DNA from: Populus alba
Lineage: Eukaryota; Streptophyta; Magnoliopsida; Malpighiales; Salicaceae
Length of the DNA: 64,000 nt
Direction: 5' to 3'
Assembly: GCF_005239225.2 (NCBI RefSeq)
Contig: NC_133296.1
Location: forward strand, 14,880,001 to 14,944,000
The first letter of the stretch is position 1. Each line of letters begins with the position of its first letter. Positions 1-11,710 of the stretch are shown here, one piece after another. The notes beneath the pieces were generated by a model that was not told where the DNA came from, ran no database searches, and saw only the letters and a program-made list of their open reading frames with translations. The position numbers were made by a program, and so were the translations under genes.

Positions 1-377
1 TCTACTCAAGGGTGATGTCAAATCTATAGCAAATGCCTTTAACCTATTAATAACCTTATTGATTCAAATTAGAGCAGGGATGGCATGATGTTTGTTGATT
101 TTATCGTAAATGATTTTGGGACGGCCATTTTAATACTGTTCAGACCAACCCAAGTTGATATCTGTAATTAACATCGATAGTTTTATTTTTTACTCAATCC
201 AACAACAACAACAACAACAGGAGTCCAGTAAATGCATGCTTAATATATATATATAATTAAGTAGAAGTGCGCATACATTCAATTGGAAATTCAAGAGTTA
301 TTACAAAGTTCAAATTATTACTCCAATCGCTCGCCAGACACAATCCAAGATATGATCGATCTCAAAATCCTGAACTT
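1..377. other. 3' flank of the ankyrin gene, duplicated downstream
   Basis: No gene is seen here. The first 90 bases recur almost unchanged at 5022-5098, and the bases that follow resume at 10295 beyond the inserted retrotransposon. Positions about 79-84 are the empty-site counterpart of the retrotransposon target. CAA triplets lie near 203-220 and a short TA run near 244-254. The segment probably holds the 3' UTR and downstream DNA of the minus-strand ankyrin gene. Confidence 0.6.
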
Positions 378-455
378 TCACTTGAGATCAGAGGGCTTTC
401 TCTTGAGATCAAGATCAGAGAGCTTTCTCTTGAGATCAGAGAGTTTATTAGGCAG
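375..455. repeat. Short tandem repeat in the ankyrin gene's last codons
   Basis: Imperfect units of about 27 bp built on CTTGAGATCAGAGAG. On the minus strand they encode the repeated LSDLKRK-like tail. The paralogous remnant at 10915-10945 has one such unit, so the expansion is probably recent. Confidence 0.6.
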
Positions 456-3400
456 CCACCAGCAGCTACTGTAGATAAACAAGAAAAAAAGGCCGTAGTA
501 GAAATGGTGCAAGTGCACTTTTAGAAGAACTTGGCTGACAAATAGCAGAATAATCGAAGGAAAAACAACGGCCACCCCTGTAATGAAGAATGTGAACAAC
601 CAACCATGGCATCCTCCTATTAATGCTATTTTCACAGAAAAAAGGAATGCCCCGAACATCATGAAAATAGCCAAACAAACCATGATATTTGAAAACCCAA
701 CTGCAGAGATTTGAAATTTGGGATATTTAACGCTTGGCAAAAGAAGGAATAGAGCTGCCATCAGAGAGAGAGATAAAGCCCCCACATCGAAAAACAAATA
801 ATGATGCAGAAGATTCTCATAACTTCTGTAATGGGTAGAGTTGTTAAATTCATGACGATGATCACTTGAGCTATTGTTATCCCTTAATTGTGGCAATTGT
901 ATAACACCCGCAAAGGTTACACCAGCAACAAGCACTGCTACCACTAGAACATTCCCTATCATGCTCTTTGTTTCCTCTCTTGCTCGTGACATGGGTAGTC
1001 GAGTAACAGGGAAAACCTCCTTGAGGGATTCCTTAGGGCGGGCATTGACGAATAAGATCGAAAATGTTATCACCTGCATATATAGCACGGGGGAAAAAAC
1101 TTAATTGTTTAATGAGTTCTTGGCGCTTCCTCAATTGCATCCAAAAGCGTTGACCTTCAAATGCCTTTCCCAGAACAAGTAATTTTCTGGCATGTTTAGA
1201 ATTTTTTAAAATAATGGCAAGTTAAATCAATTGGGCTTGAACTAGAAGTTTAAAAGATTAGGGATGGCAAGGGGGGGAAAAAAGGAAAGAAGAGAAGCAA
1301 TATTAATACCAAGTCAAAATACCCAATCCATATTTCGTCCTTTGGTGGTGCCTGTTCTGTATCCATCTTATTTGAATCAACTTCTTTGCCCTGTCAAAAA
1401 ATAATAATAATATTATATGTTAAAATGCAGTGCTCTCTCTGTGTGCTATGGCTAGACAACAATCTAAGCAAATGAAACTGGTTCATGTTTGAAAAAAAGT
1501 CATTTGAGATAAATGAGATAATTAAGCTGAAGTACAGTTTTAGGGCTCACGAATTTTGCGAATACAAGCCAAGTACCAACAGTAGGATTCTAAGTTAAAT
1601 ATTGCTAATATAAAAAAGAATGTGCATGAATCATGAACATCATGAAAAAATTTATATGGGAAATTTAATATATAGAATAAATTGAAAATTATATAATCCT
1701 ATAAAATAGAGAAACTGAGAAAGAGTTGTTAGTGTTAACTAACACGAAAACAGAAGCTAATATATATATATTGAAGATTTTTTATTTCGTGTTGCGAGAT
1801 ACTTTTAATTCTTTTTATTTAATTACATGACAATAAAAATTAATTTTCATAAATAATTTAAACTCTATAGGATAAAAAAATAATTTAAATTGATTTAAAA
1901 CAAAAATAAAAAAAGGTATCTATATTTTTTTTTTAATCAAAACCATTTTCCTTATGAATACGTTCCATTTGTTTTACTAATGTTTTTATAGAATTGTTTT
2001 GTTTTTTTTAATAACAACCTATCATAATCTTATAAATAAGTTTTAATTCAAAAATAAAAGAATAATGAATTGATGATTTTCTTGAAAAAAAATAAATATT
2101 TTTTTAGCTATGTTTTTATTCCATAAAAACTAAAAGCAATTAAAATAATAAATATGGACAAAACGTTTCATGATTTTATTGAAATAAATATATAAAAGAT
2201 ATCTATTTAATAAAAAAAAATTATTAATCCTAAACGTAAATACCTTGATCTCGGGCGCACGGGTACTGTTCTTTGAATCAAACTGCTTTCGTTCCTCGGC
2301 ACGCTGGCAACAAAGAGGAAGCCCAGATACCAAAAATATTAAATCAGTAATACTCCTAAAATATATAGAATTTTGTAGCTCGATAAATGATGATAAAATT
2401 AGTTGCATACTGTTTCTATGTATTCCTCTTCAAATATTTTGGAAAAATCTTCAGCACACTCATATGGTGTCCAATTTCTATTGTTAACAATGAAATGTTC
2501 AACGCGATTGTCACGCACAAGAAGAAATGTAGCCGTGCATCGGCCATAACGTGCTGCCAAATGCAAAGGTGTATTTCCATCCTCATCTATCGCATTTAGC
2601 AGCGGTGCGACGAGCTTCTGGTCCTGCTTGAGTATGTACCTAACCACACTGCTATTTCCATATTTGGCCGCTACATGAAGAATGTTCTGCCCTTTCTTAT
2701 TGAGGAATTCTTTTGGATATGGGAATTTAGCAAGAAATTCCTTCACTGCATCAGCATAGTGACTTTTGCATGCTAGATGGATAGGATAGTCGCCTTCAAG
2801 GTTTGTTTCATAAGCACCATCTGGAAACTTCTTTAATAGGAATCGAACTCCTTCCAGAAAACCTATGGATGATGCATAATGCAGTGAATTTCCCAACTCT
2901 TCCTCGGTGAGACGTAATAGCTCTGGCTTTTTCTTTCCAATTTTCTCCAAAATATCTGAAAATCAAAAGAAAATGTTCCAAATGAATATAAAGATGATAG
3001 CTTTGCAACAATTGTTTGTATGTAATTCATTTTCTAGTGAGCAATGAAATTGTGATCACCTCTGTTACGTTGCTTGATGGCACCATGAACAGGTGACTTT
3101 CCTTTTGGTAGGGCATCACCATCTTCACTTTTTATAGGGAACGAAGCTCTCAAATTCAAGAGATCATCAAGTATCCCGTTCTTATTGCCGTTCTCAACAG
3201 CCAGATATAAAGGAGACTTGCCATTATTGTTGTTGTAATAGGCCACTTCTGGATCTCTGGAAACTAGGAGTCCGGCAACTTCTCTGTTATCGGCGATCAC
3301 TGCATCATGCAAAGGAGTGTTTCCCTTTGTATTTTTCTTCATGATCAACTTCTTTGTTATCGGATTCAATTCCACAAGAGATCTAATTGCATGAGTGGCC

Positions 3401-3705
3401 TGTCCTTCTCTGGCAGCAAGATGAAGGATTGTGTCCTTCTGGCTGTTTTGGATGGTGATTAGAGAAGGAAACGTTTCAGCCAGATAAGATGTAATATTGT
3501 CACTTCCATAGCTTACAGCTACGTGAAGTAGTGTATTACCGCAGGGTGTCACTAGCTTCTCTGGTAAACGTTGCTCGACACGGCTTTTAAAGGCCGCAGT
3601 ATTGTCCTGCCTCACACACTCATGCAACTGACTATCTATCATTGCATTTGCCATGTGATCTCTCGGAATCGAGTTTTCATCAATGTTTATTGCTACGCTA
3701 GACAT
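378..3705 (-). CDS. Ankyrin-repeat membrane protein, ACD6/ITN1-like (PGG-type)
   Basis: Five-exon model: 3705-3060, 2955-2411, 2378-2244, 1390-1310 and 1073-378. All introns are GT-AG and the total is 2103 nt (700 aa). Exons 1 and 2 encode tandem ankyrin repeats, with signatures such as GNTLLHVAV, DTILHLAAREG, GNTPLHDAV and GNTPLHLAARYG. Exon 5 encodes several hydrophobic segments matching the C-terminal membrane domain of plant ACD6-type proteins, a family linked to defence and salt response. The segment that normally carries the Pro-Gly-Gly motif reads FAGVIQLPQL, so the triad is missing. The protein ends in a repeated LSDLKRK tail made by about 27-bp DNA repeats. The exon 3 acceptor is the least certain junction, chosen because it keeps the frame open. 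A broken tandem copy lies at 10909-11300. Confidence 0.8.
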
Positions 3706-4760
3706 GGCAAAAGAAATTAAATATAGTGTTTGTTGAATCAGCTATACATATCAGACAGCTGGACTTCTAATTTAAATAGACCAGAAGCAGAGAGCAGCCT
3801 TGGCCATGGTTAAAGCAGCATCTAGAAAAGGAAAAGGAAAGGAGGAAAATATGAATTATATTAGCATGTTTCTATCTTATATTATTTGATATTAAGGGGT
3901 TCAATTGGTCAGACTCTGAGTTTATCCTCTAAAGATTAACAATTCGAGTGTTCCAAATCATAAAACTAATAAAGGTTTGTCTGATCGTTAACTTCAGGAC
4001 CTTGAAAAATTAATCAAGATCCGTGTAAACTAGCTTGGAAACCCACGGCTGCAAAATAAAAATATTTGTTTTTATATTTTCAACAAATCACATACAACCA
4101 ATTTGATTAAAAATTAAGTAACGTTGCATCTCAATCCTAAAACCAATTAATTATTACCTCTTGTTCTCTAACAGGTGATTAGAGTATTATTAGTTTCAAT
4201 GAATATGACTCAGTAAAGTATGCATTTAATTGCAAAGTTGATGGTGTAAAGTGACAGGAGACTTATTCTAAAAGCAATTATTAATTAATGGTGAACGAGT
4301 AGAATCTTTTATTAATTTTTTAAAAGCAGTATTATATTTTTTTTTCATTGATATTATACCTTTTAACAGACATTATATTAATTATAGGTATTGTACCCAC
4401 ATATATAGCCATATAATTATTTCAATCAAGAAAAATTATAATTTGAACCATATGATTTCGGCATAACAATATTCAGTCTCTTTTGTTTTTTTTTTTTAAA
4501 TGTCACTCTTTGTTACTTAGTTTTGTATTCATTTATAATTATTCCTGCCGTCGTTGTCTCATCCCTAGGTTGTTTTTGCTATCACCATTTACTATAATAT
4601 TTCTTTCAAAATGCCTCTCACCCTTCCTATTGTAGAGTATAATGAAAAAAAAATAGTGAAATCAAGATCTGAGTTTACCCATAAATTAATTTTTAGAAAC
4701 CACATGGATTAGTGTTCAATTAATTTTTATAAGATACTGTTTATAACGCAATGGGAATAA
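3706..4760. other. Upstream region of the ankyrin gene
   Basis: AT-rich non-coding DNA that should contain the ankyrin gene promoter and 5' UTR. Apart from the SINE-like stretch at about 3893-4045, I see no gene or RNA. Confidence 0.4.
3893..4045 (+). repeat. Dispersed SINE-like repeat, copy 1
   Basis: Begins near GGGGTTCAATTGGTCAGAC, carries a B-box-like AATTCGAGTGTTCC, and ends with AAACTAGCTTGGAAACCCACGG followed by an A-rich tail. Diverged relatives lie at 11710-11885 and 21575-21655, and in reverse near 33245-33400. Internal promoter-like boxes and the A-rich end suggest a tRNA-derived SINE. This is inference. Confidence 0.4.
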
Positions 4761-4762
4761 CT

Positions 4763-4939
4763 ATAGACAACAAAAACTAATCATCAAATGACAACGTGGG
4801 ACACAATCTGCATTATTGTGTTCTCCTGTTGATGGTGGGGTGGTGTATAGACAAGAACAAAAACTTATCATCAAATGACAACGTGGGACACAATCTGCAT
4901 TATTGTGTTCTCTTCGCTATTGATAGTGGGGTAGTAGTG
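4763..4939 (+). repeat. Two-copy tandem repeat, about 84-90 bp unit
   Basis: Copy 1 runs about 4763-4846 and copy 2 about 4847-4939. Both contain ATCATCAAATGACAACGTGG followed by GACACAATCTGCATTATTGT. They differ by a few substitutions and small indels. No coding role is apparent. Confidence 0.75.
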
Positions 4940-5098
4940 TTGGCTGTATTTCCTAGAACAAAACCTTTTTTGAAATTGCACGTTCTTTTACCTTGAAAAA
5001 ATACTGCAGTTCTCTTTTAATGTACTCAAGGGTGATGTCAAATCTATAGCAAATGCCTTTAACCTATTAATAACCTTATTGATTCAAATTAAAGCAGG

Positions 5099-5103
5099 GA
5101 TTG
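5099..5103. repeat. Target site duplication, left (GATTG)
   Basis: GATTG precedes the left LTR and TATTG follows the right LTR at 10290-10294. Four of five bases match. The related unfilled sequence near 79-84 supports this as the insertion point. Confidence 0.7.
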
Positions 5104-5541
5104 TGATAGGTCCTGTCACAGCTAGTAATAAAAGACAAAGATAAATCACAATTGTATTCTGCTTTGGGCGAGAATAAACCACAAGTTGATATTATTGAAT
5201 TTTTGAATGATTCCTTTCTCTGTCTCATACTAGAGTTTAAATACAGGAATAAAATAACAAACTTTCCTAAAATACTGGCACGACTACATACAATCAGGAT
5301 TCTTAGCAACTGACTCCTGCTACATAGTTGGCATTTATTTAATTTGATAAATAAGACTTGACTTCTTCCTCCCGTGCACTGAGGACAATGCAGTGACTGG
5401 ATCCCCCTTGACTCGTTCTTCCCTTGACTGGCTCTTCACAGCTCTATGAACCTGCGATTCTTTTTAGGAACTCTGTGCGATCTTCTTGGCTCTAGATCAC
5501 TTGGCTCCAGCTCATCACTTGGCTCCAGCTGCTACTTATCA
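5104..5541 (-). repeat. 3' LTR of the Ty3/gypsy element
   Basis: Starts TGATAGG and ends TTATCA, giving TG...CA termini. It aligns end to end with 9870-10289. By eye there are about a dozen or slightly more single-base differences and an extra 16-18 bp near 5495-5512. The polyprotein stop (5532-5534) lies just inside it. Confidence 0.9.
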
Positions 5542-7275
5542 ATACCTCCCCCATTTAAGGGAGCCTTGTCCTCAAGGTTCAAGTTGGTAAATCGTTCTTG
5601 TAACGCCACAGCATCTTCCCAAGTTGCATCATCAGTCTGCAGGTGTTTCCATTTCACCAGAATTTCTTCGACAAACCGAGACCCCTTCTTGATCCAACGA
5701 GTGTCTAAGATGGCCTCAGGTTCGATCAACATTTCACCCGCAGCAGTCATAGGAGGCAAATCGATCGTATCGACGGCCTCGTCACAAATTTTCTTTTTGA
5801 TCAAGGACACATGAAAAACAGGATTAATACGAGCCTGGGTAGGCAACTTCAGCTTATACGCCACTATGCCAATTCGTTCTTCAATCTGATAGGGGCCATA
5901 ATAGCGACTAGCTAATTTTTGCATACACGTTTGACCACCGATTGCTGACGGTAAGGATGAAGCTTAAGAAAAACCCAATCTCCCACTTGAAATTCAACAT
6001 CACGTCGCTTAGAATTAGCGAGTTGTTGCATGCGATTACTAGCAGCATGCAAGTTGGCCTTGAGCAGACTCAATAATTCATCTCTAGAGGCGAGTTGCTG
6101 ATCCACTTCATTCACCGGAGACATGCCAATGTGGTAATGGGGAATTGTCGGTGGTAAACGTCCATAAAGAGCCTGGAATGGTGTCATACCTGTGGAAGCA
6201 TGATAAGTGGTATTATACCAGAACTCAGCTCAAGGTAGAAGTGAATTCCATTTGGTGGGCTGCTGGTGAACAAAGCACCGAAGATATTGTTTGACACAGC
6301 GATTGACAACCTCAGATTGCCCATCCGTTTGTGGATGATATGCAGAACTCATCTTCAGTTTGGTACCTGACAATTTAAAGAACTCACGCCAAAAGTGACT
6401 GATAAAGATAGGATCTCTATCACTAATAATGGATCGTGGCATACCATGTAGCTTCACCACACCTTCAATGAATTTCTCAGCCACCATTTTGGCCGTATAA
6501 GGATGAGCCAATGCCAAGAAATGTGCTGACTTACTAAGTCGATCAACAACAACAAAAATTATGTTCTTTCCGCCAGATTGTGGGAGACCCTCAATAAAAT
6601 CCATCGTGATGTCATCCCAAACTTGACAGGGGACGGGTAATGGCTGCAATAAACCCGCTGGTGACAGTGTGTCTGACTTCACCCGTTGACATACATCACA
6701 AGAAGCTACATATTCCTTCACTATGTGAGCCATTGATGGCCAATAAAACTGTTGCGCCAGCCGTTTGTAGGTGCGCAATACACCCGAATGCCCCCCAATT
6801 ACTGCTCTGTTTTTGTAGTGAAGCAACCCATTTCGCCATATATAGGGGCTGTCCGGATTCTCAGTAGCCAGCTTGCCAATTTTCTTCATGTAAGGATGGG
6901 AAACAGCTTCGGCCTTAAGTTGATCCCACACGTGAATTTGTGGAACAGATAAGTGTGAAAGGCAAGGGCTGCCCGTCATACGTGACAATGCATCTGCAGC
7001 TGAATTCTCCTTGCCTGACTTATACACAATTTCATAATCATAGCCAAGTAATTTTGATACCCATTTCTGTTGTTCTGGGGTAGTAATATGCTGCTCCAAT
7101 AGGTACTTTAAGTTGCGTTGATCTGTTTGGATCACAAATTTACGGCCTAACAAGTATGGTCTCCACAGCTGGACAGCCACCACAATAGCCAACATTTCTC
7201 TCGCATAAGTTGACCATTCACGCTTGGATAGCCCCAAAGCGCGACTCATGAAAGCTATTGGCCGCCCTTGTTGAG
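5532..7275 (-). pseudogene. RNase H, integrase and chromodomain, broken
   Basis: RNase H-like sequence (REMLAIVVAVQLWRPYLLGR) comes first. The integrase HHCC finger follows (HSGVLRTYKRLAQQFYWPSM then CDVCQ), then the DDE core (TMDFIEGLPQS, VDRLSKSAHF, ISDRDP). The C-terminal chromodomain has ILDTRWI and EILVKWKHLQTDDATWED, which in chromoviruses steers insertion to chromatin. Breaks: a TGA in place of Trp near 6228 and a one-base frameshift near 5920. Confidence 0.9.
5542..5558 (-). other. Polypurine tract
   Basis: The minus strand reads AAATGGGGGAGGTAT directly before the 3' LTR, the expected place for the plus-strand primer of an LTR element. It overlaps the last codons of the chromodomain frame. 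Confidence 0.85.
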
Positions 7276-8802
7276 TTAGAACAGCACCGATGCCATCTCC
7301 GGAAGCATCAGACCAATCACAAAAACTTCAGCAAAATTAGGCATTGCAAGGGTTGGAGTGGAAGTCATTGTTGTCTTTAATGCCTCAAAAGCTGCCTCGG
7401 CGTCATCATTCCAACAAAATTGACCTTTGCGTAATAAGGATGTCAATGGACGAGCAAGAATCCCATAATTACGAACAAATTTCTTGTAATAACCTGTAAG
7501 ACCTAAAAATCCACAAAGCTCAGATATATTAGTAGGTCTTGTCCAGGATAGCATTGCCTGGATTTTTGCTTGATCAACCTTAACCCCCATTGGAGTAATA
7601 ATATGCCCCAAGTACTCCAACTCCTGTTGGCCAAATCCACATTTCTTCAATTTTGCAAAAAATTTGTATTGCCTTAGAATTTCAAAAGCCTTGCGAACAT
7701 GTGCAAGATGCATGGTCCAATTGGGACTATAGATCAAGATATCGTCAAAAAAGACTAACACAAATTTACGAAGGTAGGGTCGAAATATGGCATTCATAAG
7801 GGCTTGAAAAGTAGAGGGGGCATTACAAAGACCAAATGGCATGACTAAGTATTCGTAATGACCATTATGGGTGCGGAAAGCAGTTTTATGAATATCATTT
7901 GGGGATACCCTAACCTGGTGGTAACCAGCTGTCAAATCTAGTTTGGTAAAATAAATAGCCCCATGTAGTTCGTCTAACATGTCATCTACCGTAGGAATAG
8001 GAAATCGATCTTTAACCGTTACTGCATTAAGGGCTCTATAATCAGTGCAAAAACGCCATGTGCCATCTTTCTTTTTAACTAACAAAAAAGGAGATGAAAA
8101 AGGGCTAGTGCTTGATCTTATAAATCCCAATTTTAACATGTCTTGAACTTGTTTTTCAATTTCAGCTTTTTGAAAATAGGCATACCTGTGTGGTCTGACA
8201 TTAACAGGCTTGGTTCCTTCTTTGATAGTGATGGTGTGGTCAATCTCCCGGACCGGTGGCAATTGAGCTGGAGTTTGAAAAATATCTCCAAATTCCTCCA
8301 ACATCTGCTGTATTTCAAACTCCACTTTGCTGACAGGTATCTCAGCTTCGGTTTGCAAACAGATAGCAAACATTGTTTTGTTTTGGCACAGCTCCTTCGA
8401 AACATCTTTTAGAGATGCGGGTTGAATGTGTTGGGCATCAATTCCCTGTAGTTTCTGCATTTGATTCTTCCACATAAATTCCATGGTCATTTTCTTCCAA
8501 TCACAGGCCACTGTTCCCAATTGCTCTAGCCACTACACTCCCAAAACCAAATCCAATCCACATAATGGTAGGGCATATAAAGTCAGAATAAATGGAATAC
8601 CTTGAAGTCGGACGTGTATGTTTTCAAATCTGCCCTGACATTTCAATGGATTCCCATTTGCCACCTTCACGTTGAAGGGCTGTGTTGGTATCACTGGCAG
8701 GTGTAGCCAATTAGCAATCCGTTCGCTAATGAAATTGTGCGTGGAGCCACTGTCAATGAGGACAGTCAAATCTTGATTCTCAATTCTTGCCATAATTCGC
8801 AT
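7276..8802 (-). pseudogene. Protease and reverse transcriptase, broken
   Basis: The protease part (8802-8533) has the LIDSGSTHNFIS aspartic active site. It is separated from the next block by a TAG where VLGV-WLEQLG should read through. The RT part (8520-7276) contains the palm motif FFDDILIYS, the usual LTAGYHQVRV region and VMPFGLCNAPSTFQ. A one-base deletion near 7308 shifts the frame at the start of RNase H. Confidence 0.9.
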
Positions 8803-8848
8803 TGTTCTGGCAGTTGACCAACCAGTAAGAGCATGTAATGATATTTAA

Positions 8849-9846
8849 GGTTCATCACCTTCAAATTCCTCGTCATCTTGCAAGCTCGTCTCATCATCCC
8901 CTTCCAATAGCAACAGACGGGGCTTTTGACACTTATGGCCAGGAGTGAATTTTTTGTCACAATTAAAGCAGAGACCTTGAGATCGTCTCTTCTGCATCTC
9001 GTTCCAAGCAAGACGTTTCATGGGCATGGCCGCTGGTGACTTTGTTGGAGAAAAGGACGCAATTGGATTACGATTGATGGAAAATGGCTTATTGTTATGT
9101 CGTTGGCAAGTTAATTGTTCATCTCGCATTCTGGCTAGGCTTATTGCTTCTTTCAATGATTTGGGTTTAAACATCCTAATCCCTTCTGCTATGTCTGGTT
9201 TCAAGCCTCCCATAAAAGTCTCCACTAGTGCCTTTTGAGTCCAGCCTTGCACATGATTACCCAGCCTCTCGAATTCTCTTTGGTACTCCCGTAATGAGCC
9301 CCCTTGTCTCACCCTTGACAATGCTTCATCAAAATCCTCACATTCTGGTGGTCCAAACCTTGCCCACAATTCCTCCTCAAAAATTGGCCATGTCACCTAT
9401 TTGTCTTCGTCTTTGTAAGCACGTCTCAACCATTGCCACCACTGGTTCGCCTCCCCTTGAAGATGAAAAGATGCTAACGACACCTTTTGTGTTTCGGCAG
9501 TGCCTTGATACTCAAAGAATTGATCAACTCTGTTGAACCATTCAGTGGGGTCGTTTCCTGAGTATATTGGAAACTCAAGCTTCGCCAGTTTGGAAGAGAA
9601 CATATGTCTGTTCCCATCTGTTCGTTCTGTGAATTCTTCACGCTGATGGCAAGGTCATCCGTTGCGCTCAATGGATTGGCTGCTGGATCCTTCTTTGTTG
9701 GACAGTAACGCCTCTATCAATTTGTTGATGTTGGCTTCCATCTGATGCATTCTGTCAACAAAGGTAATCTCCATTCAACTCATTCCATCTTGAAGTCCTC
9801 CCAGACCCACTTCCAAATTTTCTATCCGCTCCTTGTTTGTTGTCAT
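8849..9846 (-). pseudogene. gag of the Ty3/gypsy element, broken
   Basis: The likely start is the ATG at 9846-9844, ten bases past the PBS. The frame contains a coiled-coil-like start, a retrotransposon gag region (motifs such as EWFNRVDQFFEYQG and FEEELWARFGP) and a zinc knuckle, CFNCDKKFTPGHKC, which binds nucleic acid. It is interrupted by an early TGA near 9777, a frameshift near 9600, a TAG near 9397-9399 and a TAA at the gag-protease junction near 8845. Confidence 0.85.
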
Positions 9847-9855
9847 TGTTGACCA

Positions 9856-9867
9856 GCTCTGATACCA
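9856..9867 (-). other. Primer-binding site for initiator tRNA-Met
   Basis: The minus strand reads TGGTATCAGAGC two bases inside the 5' LTR. This is the classic plant LTR-element site complementary to the 3' end of initiator methionine tRNA, where minus-strand DNA synthesis starts. Confidence 0.9.
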
Positions 9868-9869
9868 AT

Positions 9870-10289
9870 TGATAGGTCCCTGTCACAACTAGTAATAAAA
9901 GACAAAGATAAATCCCAATTGTATTCTGCTTTGGACGAGAATAAGCCACAAGTTGATATTATTGAATTTTGAATGATTCCTTTCTCTGTCTCATACCAGA
10001 GTTTAAATATAGGAATGAAATAACAAACTTTCCTAAAATATTGGCACGACTACATACAATCAGGATTCTTAGCAACTGACTCCTGCTACATAGTTGGCAT
10101 TTATTTAATTTGATAAATAAGACTTGACTTCTTCCTCTCGTGCACTGAGGACACTGCAGTGACTAGATCCCCCTTGACTCGTTCTTCCCTTGACTGGCTC
10201 TTCACAGCTCTATGAACCTGCGATTCTTTTTAGGAACTCTGTGCGATCTTCTTGGCTCCAGCTCATCTGGCTCCAGCTGCTGCTTATCA
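9870..10289 (-). repeat. 5' LTR of the Ty3/gypsy element
   Basis: Partner of 5104-5541 with the same TGATAGG start and TTATCA end. As the element reads on the minus strand, this right-hand copy holds the promoter. Divergence between the two LTRs indicates an insertion of moderate age. Confidence 0.9.
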
Positions 10290-10294
10290 TATTG
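10290..10294. repeat. Target site duplication, right (TATTG)
   Basis: Partner of GATTG at 5099-5103 with one mismatch. The sequence then continues as CATGATGTTTGTTGATTT, as in the unfilled copy at 84-101. Confidence 0.7.
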
Positions 10295-10602
10295 CATGAT
10301 GTTTGTTGATTTAGACCAAGTTTATCTCCACTATTAATTCAGATTTTAACAGAGTGAGGTGTTTTAATTTAGATTTGTTTTATCCCTTCTCACGATTAAT
10401 TTTCAGATGTTTTACTAAGCTATTTTCTACTGCTCCGTTTATTGTTTTTCAGTTCAAATTTCATATTGATCCTCCATCTTCAAATTGAGAAGGGATATTA
10501 ATGTATTGATATAAGAAATATTGTAATCATACTATATCGAAAATATTATATTACTACTTTTCTACTATAACCTCCATCATTATTATTATATATTTCCCTA
10601 CA

Positions 10603-10644
<42 letters not shown>

Positions 10645-11710
10645 CTAACTAATAAGTTAAATTATTCTCAACGTCCGCTAATAACAATATCTTAATTTGA
10701 ACATTTGATTTAATTTGTTTTTACTCAATCCAACAACACCAATAAGAGTATAGTAAATGCATGCTTAAGAAAGAACAAAAGTAGAAGTGCGCATACATTC
10801 AATCGGAAACTCAAGAGTTATTACAAGTTCAAATTATTACCATGCACAATCGGTAGACAGACACAATCCAAGATGTTATCGATCCCAAAATCCCGACCTC
10901 TGATCTTACTAAAGATGGTGCGTTCTCTTGAGATCAGAGAGTTTATTACGCGGCCACCAGTTGCTGTAGATAAACACTAAAAAAAGGCCGTAGTAGAAAT
11001 GGTGCAAGAGAACCCGTAGAAGAACTTTGTTGAAATATAGCGGGATAATCCAAGGAAAAACAAGGAGTGCCTGAGCAAGGAAAAACATAACGGCCACCAC
11101 TTCAACGATGATTGTTAACAACCCATCATGGGATCCTAGCAATGCTATTCTCACAGAACAAAAGAATGCCCCGAACATCATGACAATTGCCGAACAAATA
11201 TGTAGTGCTGTTTTTTTTTTTTTTTTTTTCGAAGTCACTCACGCTATATTGTGGATAGGATTTTAAATTAGATTTTAATATATAAAAAAAATTAATCTGC
11301 ATGTACCATGAATGTGTCATAAAAAATTTAAATGGAAATTTGAAAGTTAATGAGTGTATTTAATAGAATAAATTAAAAATTATATGATTTAATAAAACAT
11401 AAAAAGAGTTGTTGGTGCTAAATAAATGCTAAAGTAGAAAGTTGAAAGATACATAAACAAGAAAATATTTGATCTCGTTGCCGAGACAGTTTTATTTTTT
11501 TTTATTTAATTATATAACTATAAAAACTGATTTTCATAAAAAAAAAAAACAAATTATATAGGATTAAAACAATTATTTAAATTGATTTGAAATAAAAATA
11601 ACAAAAGGTATCTAAATATTTTTTAAAAAAACCATTTTCTTTTTTTTTTTTACAAATGTTTTTATAAAAATCATTGTTTTTTTTTAAATAACAACTTCTA
11701 TATTTTTTAA
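10295..11710 (-). pseudogene. Truncated tandem copy of the ankyrin gene and its 3' flank
   Basis: The minus-strand frame at 11171-10909 encodes only the last membrane segments, including MMFGAF, HHFYYGL, FIYSNWW and NKLSDLKR, closely matching the intact gene. The matching 3' flank lies at 10295-10905 and, beyond the retrotransposon, at 5022-5098. Sequence at 11225-11700 matches intron 3 of the intact gene (about 1560-2050). Exons 1-4 and much of exon 5 are missing, and a poly-T tract at about 11212-11230 marks one deletion edge. I see no way for it to make a working protein. Confidence 0.8.
10600..10642. repeat. (TA)n microsatellite
   Basis: A near-perfect run of TA dinucleotides of about 40 bases within the duplicated ankyrin 3' flank. 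Confidence 0.95.

Larger units (their letters stand above)
5104..10289 (-). mobile_element. Ty3/gypsy LTR retrotransposon (chromovirus), decayed
   Basis: Complete element of about 5.2 kb in minus orientation. It has LTRs at both ends, a PBS, gag, protease, reverse transcriptase, RNase H, integrase with an HHCC zinc finger and DDE core, a C-terminal chromodomain and a PPT. RT before integrase makes it Ty3/gypsy, and the chromodomain makes it a chromovirus. Short LTRs and an initiator-tRNA PBS fit the Reina or Tekay clades. It sits in the duplicated 3' flank of the ankyrin gene. Stops and frameshifts in gag, pro, RT/RNase H and integrase show it cannot encode its own proteins. Confidence 0.95.

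Noticed and set aside
4763..4939. CRISPR-like direct repeats
   Set aside because: Only two adjacent copies with no spacers, in a plant nuclear context; a simple tandem duplication explains it.
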